Notes under the pieces: model-generated
What the model saw: the letters and a program-made list of their open reading frames with translations, nothing else
What the model was told of the DNA's origin: nothing
Database searches by the model: none
Source of the DNA: Caldilineaceae bacterium
GTDB lineage: Bacteria > Chloroflexota > Anaerolineae > Caldilineales > Caldilineaceae
Assembly (NCBI GenBank): GCA_019637645.1
Contig: JAHBVH010000050.1
Coordinates: 1 to 63,537, forward strand
Reading direction: 5' to 3'
Length of the DNA: 63,537 nucleotides
Program-made: the position numbers and the translations under genes
Part shown: piece by piece, positions 8,677 through 17,172 of the stretch
Numbering within the stretch: the stretch's first letter is position 1
How the letters are laid out: every line of letters starts with the position of its first letter

Positions 8677-8823
8677 GCGTCTTACGTTGGCGGTTGTGGG
8701 GTCCACAGAGCCAACCAGATGACAAGCGTCTTACGTTGGCGGTTGTGGGGTTCACAGAGCCAACCAGATGATAAGCGTCTTACGTTGGCGGTTGTGGGGT
8801 CCACAGAGCCAACGGGATACAAG
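8677..8823. repeat. Three tandem 49-bp hairpin-forming repeats
   Basis: Units start at 8677, 8726 and 8775 and are nearly identical; the last degenerates in its final ten bases. Each contains a nested inverted repeat: outer GTTGGC/GCCAAC around inner TGTGG-GGT-CCACA. The second unit changes one inner-stem base (TTCACA) in a way that still allows a G-U pair in RNA. The array ends 137 bp before the PucC-like start. No spacers differ between units, so it is not CRISPR. Confidence 0.9.
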
Positions 8824-8960
8824 ATCTGGTCGTAGCTCATGACAACCGAGCCTACATCAGCTGGCTTGGCGAGCCGCACAGCCATGAGATCACAACGAAG
8901 CCACGGCGAAAAGCAGTAGCAGGCGCTGCGGGCAAAGCAGACAGAGGTTGGAGTGGTCGT

Positions 8961-10268
8961 ATGAATTGGAAAAAAGTGGTTCAACTGACCATGGTACATG
9001 TGGGTGTTTCGATCACTGTGGTCCCGGTAACCAGTACCCTCAATCGGATTATGATTGCGGATATGCACTTGTCCGCTTTTTTGGTCGGGTTGCTTATCTC
9101 TCTCCCTTATTTGTTATCGCCCTTACAAGTGTTGGTAGGCAGTTGGGCCGATAAACAACTTGTCTGGGGACGCCACCGCTCTCCCTGGATTCTTGTGGGT
9201 GGGCTCATGGCCTCCTTTGGGAGCTACTTAACCGCGCATGCTGTCTTCCTGATGCCTGACCAGTTTCTACTAGGGCTGGTGGCGGCGCTGGTTGTCTTTA
9301 CAATATGGGGCATGGGGGTTAACATTGCTTCGGTGAGCTACTTATCCCTGGTCACCGAGTTGGGGCAGGAAAATAACGGCTGGCGCAGCCGCACTGTCAG
9401 CATCATGTGGACGGCCATGATCTTATCGACCATTGCCACCTCGCTTGTGCTATCCCACCTGCTCGAACCCTATAGCATTACGGCGCTCCATACCGCCTTT
9501 GGCGTGGTTTGGCTGGTCGCCAGCCTATTGGTGCTCTTTGGCGCAGCCAATATCGAACCGCCCGCAGTGGCTGGTCGGGTTGTCCAACATACCGCCAATC
9601 ATCCCGTTGTTGCTTTTCGGTTGTTGCTCACCAACCCGTCGGCCCGCCGCTTCTTTGTTTATCTCCTGTTGGTCTTGGTGAGCATTCATGCCCAAGATGT
9701 ACTGCTGGAGCCTTTTGGCGCGGAAGTACTACAGATGGCCGTGGCACAGACTTCGCGGTTGACTTCGATCTGGGGGACCGGCGTCTTTATCACACTGACA
9801 GGTGGCCTTTGGGTGGTGCGCCGCTATGGCAAGAAGCGCAGCGCCAATCTGGGGGCCATCATCACGGCGTTGGCTTTTCTGGCGATTATGTTTACAGGTA
9901 TTATCGCCAATGCGCGCCTTTTTATGACCGCGGTTTTTATCCTCGGGCTGGGGGGCGGCATGATGACGGTGAGCAATCTCAGCTTTATGTTAGACATGAC
10001 TGTCCCCGAGGCTGCCGGTCTTTATATGGGTGCCTGGGGGGTGGCGAATTTTGCCGGCCAGGCCCTTGGCAACATCATCAGCGGCCTCCTGCGCGATCTC
10101 TTTTATCAGGCCACCGGCCAAGTCATCATTGGCTATTTAGCCGTTTTTGCCATGGAGGTAGTTGGCTTACTGATCGCGATCTGGATCTTTCGTAAAATCT
10201 CGGTAGACGAATTTCGTCGTGACGCAGCCGTGCGCATTCATGAGGTCCTGGCCCTCGCAGGCAACTGA
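8961..10268 (+). CDS. BCD/PucC-family MFS transporter
   Basis: 435 aa with about 12 membrane helices. The start WKKVVQLTMVHVGVSITVVP, the first loop (LNRIMIADMHLSAFLVGLL) and the MFS loop 2-3 motif with a BCD-type ending (GSWADKQLVWGRHRSPWILVGG) match the PucC/LhaA/bacteriochlorophyll-delivery family. Members assist light-harvesting complex assembly in phototrophs, but paralogues occur without known photosynthetic context. No other pigment or reaction-centre gene is in the window, so the substrate is open. ATG 8961 has a GGAG site upstream. It heads an operon with the genes at 10372 and 10674. Confidence 0.82.
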   Translation: MNWKKVVQLTMVHVGVSITVVPVTSTLNRIMIADMHLSAFLVGLLISLPYLLSPLQVLVGSWADKQLVWGRHRSPWILVGGLMASFGSYLTAHAVFLMPDQFLLGLVAALVVFTIWGMGVNIASVSYLSLVTELGQENNGWRSRTVSIMWTAMILSTIATSLVLSHLLEPYSITALHTAFGVVWLVASLLVLFGAANIEPPAVAGRVVQHTANHPVVAFRLLLTNPSARRFFVYLLLVLVSIHAQDVLLEPFGAEVLQMAVAQTSRLTSIWGTGVFITLTGGLWVVRRYGKKRSANLGAIITALAFLAIMFTGIIANARLFMTAVFILGLGGGMMTVSNLSFMLDMTVPEAAGLYMGAWGVANFAGQALGNIISGLLRDLFYQATGQVIIGYLAVFAMEVVGLLIAIWIFRKISVDEFRRDAAVRIHEVLALAGN

Positions 10269-10371
10269 CATCCAGCAGGAACCGGCGTTCGTACAGGCAC
10301 GTTTTACCGCTATTCGGCCATATTGGCAAGGCGGTCAAGGCTGACGAAAGTGCATATCGCGGAGGGATAAG

Positions 10372-10677
10372 ATGCAAAAGGTCAAAGTATTGATCAGCTA
10401 TGATATGATGCCTGGCAAAGAGCAAGAATGTCAGGAATATTTCGTCAATAAATTTGCGCCGGGCTTGGCGAAATTGGGGTTTCGGATTTCGGACGTTTGG
10501 TACACCATGTGGGGAGAAGCGCCCCAAATTCTCAGTGGTGGGGTTGTTAGTGATGTGGAAGAAGCCCAGAAGATCTTTCTTTCTTCGCCGTGGACAAAGT
10601 TGGTTGATGGCCTCGAGCCTTTGACCGAAAATTTTCATGTTCGTTTTCTACAGATGGGACACATCACGAACCCATGA
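10372..10677 (+). CDS. Small protein, probably dimeric alpha-beta barrel fold
   Basis: 101 aa. A strand (KVKVLISYDMMPGKE), a long helix (QECQEYFVNKFAPGLAKLGF), further strands, and a second helix (VEEAQKIFLSSPWTKLVDGL) reproduce the beta-alpha-beta-beta-alpha order of antibiotic-monooxygenase/EthD-like ferredoxin-fold proteins. These bind small or aromatic ligands, or act as dimeric accessory subunits. No catalytic motif can be identified. GGAGGG lies five bases before the ATG. It sits between the PucC-like transporter and the caspase-like gene, and overlaps the latter by 4 nt (ATGA). Confidence 0.65.
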   Translation: MQKVKVLISYDMMPGKEQECQEYFVNKFAPGLAKLGFRISDVWYTMWGEAPQILSGGVVSDVEEAQKIFLSSPWTKLVDGLEPLTENFHVRFLQMGHITNP

Positions 10678-11363
10678 ACGCCGCGCATCTTTTTCATAAA
10701 CCCATTGCGCTTGTCGTCTTGCTAGAAAATGTGGGGCATATTGCAGGGGTTCCCCTACCCCAATGGGCGATGAATGTCATTGATTTTGTGACCGAAGAGT
10801 ATGCCAAGCTTTTATTACGGGTGTTGGGGGTCTACCAACACTACGACCAAGTTATTATCTTGGAGGATGGGCAGGCCAATGGGGAAACTTTAGCGGCGAC
10901 CTTGCGCACGGTCAGTCGTAGCCATCGGCTCGATCTCCTCCTCCTCGTCCATGGTCACACCGGCCACTTGGTTGGCTACCGGGGCAAACAGTGGGTCGGG
11001 CCAGAGACCTTTGAGCCACTCTGCCAAGCCTGTCGCCAAGCGCCAGAAACGCTGGATCTGCGCATGGTCTACGGGGTGAACTGCTACGGCTACTCTTTGG
11101 CAGAAACCTGGCGTACCATGGGCGCGAAAGTCGTTAATGGCGCAGTGGGCGTCAATTGGATGCCCGAGCCCAGTCTGTCGGTCTTTCTCTTTAACTGGCT
11201 ACGGGGCAAACCCTATAGCGAGGCCGTGCGCCGTAGCAACCACTTCGCCAACCGCTTCTGGCAACGCATCTGGCGTCCCAAGGCCGACGGCACCCCCCAT
11301 GACTTTCTCTTGAGCAGCCGCCAAGTGGTCGTCGGTGGCGGTGATATTACGATTCACTCGTAG
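10674..11363 (+). CDS. Caspase/CHAT-like fold protein, putative cysteine peptidase
   Basis: 229 aa, unannotated by simple recognition, but the layout is that of the caspase-hemoglobinase fold. A buried strand ends in the candidate catalytic His (LLLLVHGHTG, about residues 82-91). A second buried strand leads to the candidate Cys (RMVYGVNCYGYS, about 124-135). A helix and a GAKVVNGAVGVNW strand follow, as in CHAT proteins (GA-x-x-V after the Cys block), then LRGKPYSEAVRRSNHFAN resembling the CHAT C-terminal helix. No signal peptide. It overlaps the upstream gene by ATGA, so it belongs to the transporter operon. Alternative: an inactive or hydrolase-like Rossmann protein. Confidence 0.55.
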   Translation: MNAAHLFHKPIALVVLLENVGHIAGVPLPQWAMNVIDFVTEEYAKLLLRVLGVYQHYDQVIILEDGQANGETLAATLRTVSRSHRLDLLLLVHGHTGHLVGYRGKQWVGPETFEPLCQACRQAPETLDLRMVYGVNCYGYSLAETWRTMGAKVVNGAVGVNWMPEPSLSVFLFNWLRGKPYSEAVRRSNHFANRFWQRIWRPKADGTPHDFLLSSRQVVVGGGDITIHS

Positions 11364-11399
11364 CAGCAGCCCCTATCCAACAAACGAAAAACGATCAAC

Positions 11400-11446
11400 C
11401 CAGCGGGGAGGCGGAGCAGAGAAAATTGCTTCTGCCTCCCCGCTGG
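11400..11446 (+). terminator. Stem-loop terminator after the PucC-like operon
   Basis: CCAGCGGGGAGGC pairs with GCCTCCCCGCTGG at the other end, and the inner bases (GGAGCAGAG / GCTTCT) extend the stem imperfectly around an AAAATT loop. It follows the caspase-like stop by about 37 nt. A short T-containing tract follows at about 11455, so intrinsic termination is plausible. Confidence 0.65.
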
Positions 11447-11526
11447 CGCGCTTAATTTGGGAGCATCTCTCTTTTGCGTTATGATACGAAGTACGATCAT
11501 AGAGTAGGATCATTTGGCAATCGACT

Positions 11527-12882
11527 ATGCGCATTTTTCTTGATCAAATCGGCTGTCGCCTGAACTATGGCGAAATGGAGACCCTGGCTGGCCGCTTACA
11601 AGCGGTAGGGCATCAAATTACAAACGAGCCGGAACAGGCACAGGTGATTGTCTTTAACAGCTGTGCCGTTACCGTGGACGCGGTGCGCGGGAGCCGCAAA
11701 GAGGTGCGGCAATTGCATAGCCGCAACCCCGCGGCGCGCATTGCTGTCACCGGCTGTTGGGCAACCCTCCAGCCCCAAGCCGCCGCGGCGCTACCTGGCG
11801 TCGCCTTGGTGGCCGATAACCACCAGAAAGATCTATTACACACGCTCCTCGAACCGTGGAGCAGCGAATTGGAGGAGCCCGCTGATCTCCTCCGCCTAGC
11901 GCCGACGGGCACCCCTTTTGCACCGGCAAGCGATGCCGATCCACGTCGCAGTCGTACCCGCGCGTTTATTAAGGTGCAAGATGGCTGCAATAACAAGTGT
12001 ACCTTTTGTATTGTCACGGTGGCGCGTGGTCAAAGCCGGAGCCGAGCGTTGGCGACGATTGTCCAGGAGATCCAACAACTGGTGGCGGACGGGCTGCAAG
12101 AAGCCGTGCTGACAGGCGTTCATTTGGGCAGCTATGGGCGCGATTTGGCGGGAGAGGAACGCACCGATCTCAAGGCATTAGTGGCGGCTATTTTGCGCGA
12201 AACCGACATTCCCCGCTTGCGCCTGAGTAGCCTAGAGCCGTGGGAATTGGCCGATGGCTTCTTCGACCTGTGGCAGCAGTGGCCGGGCCGTTTATGCCCC
12301 CATCTGCACCTGCCCTTGCAGGCTGGCACCGACAAACAACTGCGCCACATGGCACGTCGCTGTACGGTTGCCTCCTTCCGTCAGCTGGTGCAGGACGCAC
12401 GCCAGGCTATTCCCGATCTCGTCGTAACGACGGATTTGATTGTGGGTTTTCCCGGCGAGTCGGATGCCGATTTCCAGGCTGGGTTGGCCTTTGTCGAAGC
12501 GCTGCGCTTTGCCCACGCCCATATTTTTCCCTTTAGCCCGCGCGAGGGAACCGCGGCGGTCCACTTTGGGGAGCAAGTGCCCACTGCCCTGAAAAAAGAG
12601 CGGGCGCGTCAGCTGCGGGCGCTCGTCGAACAGACCGGCCACCAAGAACGCCAGCGCTTTGTCGGCACGACACGCCCGGTGCTGTGGGAAGGGGAAGGGC
12701 AAGCGCTCACCGATCAACCTGGCCGACTCTGGCACGGCCTCACCGATAACTATTTACGCGTCACCACCGTTGTCGATGAACAGATCGATCTGCACAATGT
12801 CACCCAAGTCACCTACTTAACGGGCCTATGCGGAGAGACCTTGACGGGTGAGTTTACCGAGCGGATGGCAGCCCCAAGGTAG
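11527..12882 (+). CDS. mtaB: tRNA (t6A37) methylthiotransferase MtaB
   Basis: 451-aa radical-SAM enzyme that converts t6A to ms2t6A at position 37 of ANN-decoding tRNAs. The N-terminal UPF0004 domain carries its three cluster cysteines ([28 protein letters not shown]). The radical-SAM motif CxxxCxxC is in [12 protein letters not shown] at about residue 153. The barrel continues with [11 protein letters not shown] and HLHLPLQAG, and a TRAM-like end ([10 protein letters not shown] onward). Length and motif order fit MtaB rather than MiaB or RimO. It stands between the caspase-like operon and pheS and is followed by a small open frame. Confidence 0.93.
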   Translation: MRIFLDQIGCRLNYGEMETLAGRLQAVGHQITNEPEQAQVIVFNSCAVTVDAVRGSRKEVRQLHSRNPAARIAVTGCWATLQPQAAAALPGVALVADNHQKDLLHTLLEPWSSELEEPADLLRLAPTGTPFAPASDADPRRSRTRAFIKVQDGCNNKCTFCIVTVARGQSRSRALATIVQEIQQLVADGLQEAVLTGVHLGSYGRDLAGEERTDLKALVAAILRETDIPRLRLSSLEPWELADGFFDLWQQWPGRLCPHLHLPLQAGTDKQLRHMARRCTVASFRQLVQDARQAIPDLVVTTDLIVGFPGESDADFQAGLAFVEALRFAHAHIFPFSPREGTAAVHFGEQVPTALKKERARQLRALVEQTGHQERQRFVGTTRPVLWEGEGQALTDQPGRLWHGLTDNYLRVTTVVDEQIDLHNVTQVTYLTGLCGETLTGEFTERMAAPR

Positions 12883-12893
12883 CTGAGGCGTTT

Positions 12894-13064
12894 ATGACTG
12901 GCTCAGAAAAGCGGCAAATTATTCGTGAAGAAGCCCAAGGTGACAAGGGTGTTTTGCGATATTGCCTGCAACGTAGTAACAGCGATTTACTGGACATCTT
13001 TGAACGGTTTACCGTTGTGAACCGATGTCTTAACGATTTAGATGTTACGCAGTTGGTTGGGTAA
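12894..13064 (+). CDS. Small 56-aa ORF whose C-terminus is supplied by a palindromic element
   Basis: Starts at ATG 12894, eleven bases after the mtaB stop: MTGSEKRQIIREEAQGDKGV and onward, charged and helical, then DLLDIFERF. The last residues (VTQLVG) and the TAA are encoded by the left arm of the repeat at 13044-13117, so an original longer gene may have been cut by that insertion. No family is recognised and no clear ribosome site is seen. It may be a real remnant, a decayed gene, or chance. Confidence 0.35.
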   Translation: MTGSEKRQIIREEAQGDKGVLRYCLQRSNSDLLDIFERFTVVNRCLNDLDVTQLVG

Positions 13065-13117
13065 TTAGAGACCTGACAGGTTTTCCAAACCTGTCAGGTC
13101 TGGCCCAAGTGCGTAAC
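13044..13117. repeat. Full-length ~75-bp palindromic element (MITE/REP-like)
   Basis: The outer arms GTTACGCAGTTGG / CCAAGTGCGTAAC pair with one mismatch. The inner arms AGACCTGACAGGTTT / AAACCTGTCAGGTCT pair perfectly around a 3-nt loop. The left side has an extra 12-nt bulge. Highly similar full copies are at 55729-55803 and 58389-58463. It lies 45 bp before pheS. Confidence 0.9.
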
Positions 13118-13161
13118 TCCTACGATTATTCGACAAACTATTTCTTAGGCGCAAAATCATT

Positions 13162-14199
13162 ATGAGTGACCTTGTAACCCAACTCGAAGCATTGCAACAA
13201 GAGGCGCAGCACGCCTTGGCCCATACCCAGACTCGCGAAGAAAGTGAAGCCTGGTTCCGTGACTACCTAGGTCGCCAAGGCAAGATGACGACCATCTTAC
13301 GCGGGCTCGGCCAACTCCCCAAAGAGGAGCGCCCAGCAGTCGGGCAGGTGGCCAACCAGATCAAGAATGTCTTGGAAGAAGCATTGCAAGCGCGTCAGGC
13401 CGTGTTAGCACAAGAAGAGATAACCCGCACGCTGAGCGCTGAAGGCATTGATGTCACCTTGCCAGGCCGCCCCCAAGCATTGGGCAAGCTCCACCCCACC
13501 ACCGTCGCCATGCGCGAAATTGTTGACATTCTGGTGCAGATGGGCTTTCAAGTTTATGACGCGCCAGAGGTGGAGACCGATGAATATAACTTTGGTCTGC
13601 TCAACTTCTTACCCGGCCATCCGGCCCGCGAAATGCAGGACACCTTCTTTACCACCAATCCCGATGTCATCCTGCGCACGCATACCAGCCCCGGCCAGAT
13701 CCATGCCATGCGCGAATTTGCGCCCGAGCCCATCCGGGTCATTCTGCCAGGCAAATGTTGGCGCAATGAAGATGTTACGGCACGTTCGGAGATGATGTTC
13801 TATCAAGTTGAAGGGCTGGCCGTGGGGCGCAATATCACCTTTAGCGATCTCAAAGGGGTGTTGCTCAACTTTGCCAATCAGATGTATGGCGAAGGGCGCC
13901 GGATTCGCTTCCGCAAATCCTACTTCCCCTTTACCGAGCCCAGCGTTGAGGTGGATGTCGATTGCATCTTCTGCAATAGCAAAGGCTGCCGCATCTGTAA
14001 ATACCAAGGCTGGCTCGAGCTGTTAGGTGCAGGGATGGTTCACCCAGTTGTGCTGAAAAATGGTGGCTATGATCCAGCGGTCTTTAGCGGCTTTGCCTTT
14101 GGCATGGGCATTGAACGCCAAGCTATGCAAAAACGCAGCATTGACGATATCCGCTACTTCTACGACAACGACGCACGTTTCTTGGAGCGGGTCAGTTAG
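13162..14199 (+). CDS. pheS: Phenylalanyl-tRNA synthetase alpha subunit
   Basis: 345 aa, class-II synthetase subunit that charges tRNA-Phe as part of an alpha2-beta2 enzyme. The N-terminal coiled-coil arm (1-90) contains YLGRQGKMTTILRGLGQLP. The catalytic core starts at KLHPTTVAMREIVDILVQMG and has TDEYNFGLLNFLPGHPAREM, motif 2 in CWRNEDVTARSEMMFYQVEG, and motif 3 in FGMGIERQAMQKR near the C-terminus. Between motifs it has four closely spaced cysteines (DCIFCNSKGCRICKYQGW) that could bind zinc. No pheT follows, as the next gene is convergent, so the beta subunit must be elsewhere. Confidence 0.95.
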   Translation: MSDLVTQLEALQQEAQHALAHTQTREESEAWFRDYLGRQGKMTTILRGLGQLPKEERPAVGQVANQIKNVLEEALQARQAVLAQEEITRTLSAEGIDVTLPGRPQALGKLHPTTVAMREIVDILVQMGFQVYDAPEVETDEYNFGLLNFLPGHPAREMQDTFFTTNPDVILRTHTSPGQIHAMREFAPEPIRVILPGKCWRNEDVTARSEMMFYQVEGLAVGRNITFSDLKGVLLNFANQMYGEGRRIRFRKSYFPFTEPSVEVDVDCIFCNSKGCRICKYQGWLELLGAGMVHPVVLKNGGYDPAVFSGFAFGMGIERQAMQKRSIDDIRYFYDNDARFLERVS

Positions 14200-14207
14200 C
14201 AAACCAG

Positions 14208-14397
14208 CACTGATTGAAATCAGTGCCTGCTAGAGGAAGCTGCGCGAAAGCGCACTGGGGTAGTAGCCCGCTAGCAGTCACCGGCACAGCCTAGCGATTA
14301 TGAACATTCAGAAATTCAATTGGTCGTCGCGTTCCGGGGTCGTGACCCGGCGGGAGCTTTGCTGCCGGATTATTTTCGTACCCTTCATGATCGCTAG
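14208..14397. other. Structured intergenic region between convergent pheS and DUF4129 gene
   Basis: Several nested inverted repeats: CACTGATT/AATCAGTG at about 14208-14226; CTGCTAG/CTAGCAG enclosing GCGCGAAAGCGC and a GGG-TAGTA-CCC mini-stem at about 14228-14278; and a long-range pair CCTAGCGATTATGAA (from 14289) with TTCATGATCGCTAGG (ending about 14398), enclosing CCGGGGTC/GACCCGG. It may be a bidirectional terminator or a small structured RNA. The last arm reaches the stop region of the convergent gene. Confidence 0.5.
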
Positions 14398-15962
14398 GTG
14401 GTTTCGGTTGTCGTGATCTGGCTTTCGATGGTGGCCCAAGCCGCTTGCGCCGCGGCGACTACGTGCGCGGTCGGGGCATCGGGCGCATAGCGCGCTTGAT
14501 GATAGGCCGTGGTAAGTGCGGCTAGCGGCGCGGCCACATCCGTAGCCGGTAGCTGGACCGCATGTTGATACTCGGTTGGCGTCGCGGCGGGGCGACGGCC
14601 TTGGCCCAACGCAGTGGCGCGGGCCAGCAACTGCTGATAGAGGGTGCGAACCCGCCGCCGCGCCTCCTCTTCGCCAGCTAGTGACAAAAAGGGATCAGCC
14701 TCTCCCTGCCGGCGGCCAAACCACCGTTCCCACAGACTTGCCAACTGATCTTGCAACAGATCGGCCGTCAAGATCGATTCGCGTACCTCATCGACCGCCG
14801 TGGCTGGCGTCGTCCGCAAACGTCGCACAGCTAGCGCAAAAAGAACCAAGACCACTAACACGAATACGGCCAATGCCAACCAACGATAGGAATCGGGAAT
14901 GACGGTGGGATTGGTCACCACTTCCTGCATGGTGGGTGCATCTTCGGGCAGCCCCGCCAACTCCATGAGCGGTGACTCTTCTAGCGTGGTAAAAAGCCGT
15001 CGAATCAGCGGCTCCAGCAGCAGGGCAATATAGTAGGCAACTAAAAAGAGCAGATAGCCGATCCATAACAGAATCGTGCCGATCACGCGTCCGATGGTGT
15101 TGACCACCAACTGAATCGCGGTCAGCAGACGTGCCAACTGTTCCGGCGCGATCAACGCCCCGAGGCCCAGACCACCACCCACCAACGTGGCCACCGTCAC
15201 CGTGACGCTGATCAACCAATAGCGGCTGAGCGCAGGGCTGCTGGAGACACGCCGTTGACCAAGCCCCAGGGCGCGGTCAAGCCCCATGGTGATCTTGAGG
15301 CTGGAAAAGGCCAACGCTACCATGCCTGCCGTAAAGAGCAGCACCACTTGGGGAAAGAGATCCGCGGGCAAGCCAGCGGCACGCCGACTAAAGAGCGCGA
15401 GGTAGAGGACCAAGGCAATAATCCCACGCAACAAGCCAGCCCAAATATCATCATGGGTCATGACGCGGACCGCGTCATTCAGGCCATTGAGCCACAGTAC
15501 CATGAGAAAGAGACCGGCAATTAACGGCGCTGGTAGCCCCAGGTTGATGTCCCAGTGAATCAATTGATCACCCAGCCGCTGTAGCCAGGTCATATCCCAA
15601 AGAGGTAATTGCGCCGCGTAGAGCTGCCACCAGAGCACCCCAACCAGAACCAGCAACCCTAGCGCCGCTACCAAGAGCCGCCCAGCCCAAGAGGGGCCAG
15701 CCGCACCTTGATTCGTTTCTGCGGTATCCTCGCTCTCTGCGCCCGCGCCCCAACGCGTCAAGCCAAAGGCCAACAAGGGCAGTACAATCAGTTGCCAAGG
15801 GGCGAGCAATTCTCCGGTGTATTGGGGTGACAAGAAACGCCGCACCACTTCAAACCAAGGCCACAGCCAAGCGTAACGCATCAGCGTCACTAGCAGGACC
15901 AAAAAACTGTCGCTAAACCAGGTTGATTGTCTCAAGGCGTTCCCATTCCTCCTGCCCGTCAA
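14394..15962 (-). CDS. Multi-pass membrane protein with C-terminal DUF4129 domain
   Basis: 522 aa. Roughly ten hydrophobic helices in the first 370 residues, then a cytoplasmic tail with the DUF4129 pattern: RRRVRTLYQQLLARATALGQ, RRPAATPTEYQHA, and a helix with YHQARYAP. DUF4129 proteins cluster with MoxR and DUF58 genes, some with transglutaminase domains, and are thought to serve envelope or complex-maturation functions. The exact role is unknown. The start at 15962 overlaps the DUF58 gene by 50 nt, so a later start (Met28, 15881) is possible. Last gene of the triad. Confidence 0.8.
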   Translation of the reverse strand: MTGRRNGNALRQSTWFSDSFLVLLVTLMRYAWLWPWFEVVRRFLSPQYTGELLAPWQLIVLPLLAFGLTRWGAGAESEDTAETNQGAAGPSWAGRLLVAALGLLVLVGVLWWQLYAAQLPLWDMTWLQRLGDQLIHWDINLGLPAPLIAGLFLMVLWLNGLNDAVRVMTHDDIWAGLLRGIIALVLYLALFSRRAAGLPADLFPQVVLLFTAGMVALAFSSLKITMGLDRALGLGQRRVSSSPALSRYWLISVTVTVATLVGGGLGLGALIAPEQLARLLTAIQLVVNTIGRVIGTILLWIGYLLFLVAYYIALLLEPLIRRLFTTLEESPLMELAGLPEDAPTMQEVVTNPTVIPDSYRWLALAVFVLVVLVLFALAVRRLRTTPATAVDEVRESILTADLLQDQLASLWERWFGRRQGEADPFLSLAGEEEARRRVRTLYQQLLARATALGQGRRPAATPTEYQHAVQLPATDVAAPLAALTTAYHQARYAPDAPTAHVVAAAQAAWATIESQITTTETT

Positions 15963-17172
15963 CGTTATTACCCAGTACTGTGTCCAACTGGGGCATTAAA
16001 TGATGATAACGAAGCGTGGGCATAGGCCGTGTCCACCGCGCCGCGGCTCCCACTGTTAACAAGACCACCGCATATTCACGGCGGCGAAGATCCAACAAAG
16101 TCTGCTCCAAGCGTTGATTCATCACGGCAGTGATCACCACCACGGTTGCGCCATAGGGCAGCCCGGCAGCTTCTAACTGGAGCAATGTCTCCAGCGGCCA
16201 GCGGCCGCGCACATCGCTAATCTGCGCCAGGGCCACCAAAAGTTGCTCTAATTGTTCCGAATGATAGCGGGGCCGCACACGAATGGGGTGGAGCGTACCC
16301 GGGATGAGGGTGTTGCTGTACAACCCAACCGGTTTTTTCTCTAGCCAGAAATGGCGCGCCAATGAAGCAGCCACCGTAATCGCCAATTCGCGCAGAGCGA
16401 GATCATAGCCAGCATTAAAGGTTTCACCGGTACTGATATTGAGAAAGAAAGCAAGCGGTTGACTGGCCGAGGGATCAAAGAGTTTGGTCTGGAGTTGTTG
16501 GCTGCGCGCCGTGGCTTTCCAATGAACATAGCGGAAGTTGTCACCCTGCACATACTCGCGCACGCCCATCAGGCGCAGCGGATCATCAACTACCCGCCGC
16601 GGGGTCTGGAGATCACCCAACGGGTAGCGAGCGGGCAACCCCAAGGCGGTCACCGGTACCAGCCGTGGATAGACCAAGAGGGTGGTGGGTGTTTCGTCAA
16701 CCACCCGCCGGATATCAAAGCCAAAGATGTCGCCAGAGCGCAACTGGGCTGGGCCAAAGTTCCACATTCCGCGCTGTATACCACGAACCCGATAGCGCCG
16801 GATCACCCGCTCATACCAACGCAAGGAGAGCACCGTCACCAAGCGCCGCATCTCGCCACTGGTCTCTTCTTCTAGCTGTTGGCTGGTCATGGCGAGGCTG
16901 GCGGGAATGGCGTCGTCAATGCGCAGCCAGGGTAAGGGCAGCGGCTTGGCGTTGACAACTTCGATCCGCAGATCGGTCTCCTCGCCCCAATAGAGCCGGG
17001 GCGCGGCCAGATGACGGCGATAGGTCAGTGCGACCAAGGCATAGCGCGCCCACAGGGTCGCCGCGCCCGCCACCAACCAGAGCAGCACGCTGATCAGCAA
17101 CAGCAACTCTTGGCGCAATACCACGCTGAGCAGTGTCAGCGCGCCAATGGCAAGATAGGCCCGGCGGCTCAT
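15913..17172 (-). CDS. DUF58 domain-containing protein
   Basis: 419 aa. Two N-terminal membrane helices (about 5-45), a beta-rich extracytoplasmic-type region with LRIEVVNAKPLPLPWLRIDD and RYRVRGIQRGMWNFGPAQLR, then the DUF58 signature GVREYVQGDNFRYVHWKATA at about 205-225. A vWA-like C-terminal half follows. DUF58 proteins are partners of MoxR ATPases. The start overlaps the MoxR stop (ATGA) and the end overlaps the DUF4129 gene, so the three genes form one unit. Confidence 0.92.
   Translation of the reverse strand: MSRRAYLAIGALTLLSVVLRQELLLLISVLLWLVAGAATLWARYALVALTYRRHLAAPRLYWGEETDLRIEVVNAKPLPLPWLRIDDAIPASLAMTSQQLEEETSGEMRRLVTVLSLRWYERVIRRYRVRGIQRGMWNFGPAQLRSGDIFGFDIRRVVDETPTTLLVYPRLVPVTALGLPARYPLGDLQTPRRVVDDPLRLMGVREYVQGDNFRYVHWKATARSQQLQTKLFDPSASQPLAFFLNISTGETFNAGYDLALRELAITVAASLARHFWLEKKPVGLYSNTLIPGTLHPIRVRPRYHSEQLEQLLVALAQISDVRGRWPLETLLQLEAAGLPYGATVVVITAVMNQRLEQTLLDLRRREYAVVLLTVGAAARWTRPMPTLRYHHLMPQLDTVLGNNVDGQEEWERLETINLV

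Noticed and set aside
8677..8823. Possible CRISPR array
   Set aside because: The 49-bp units are contiguous, with no unique spacers and no cas genes; they are tandem hairpin repeats.
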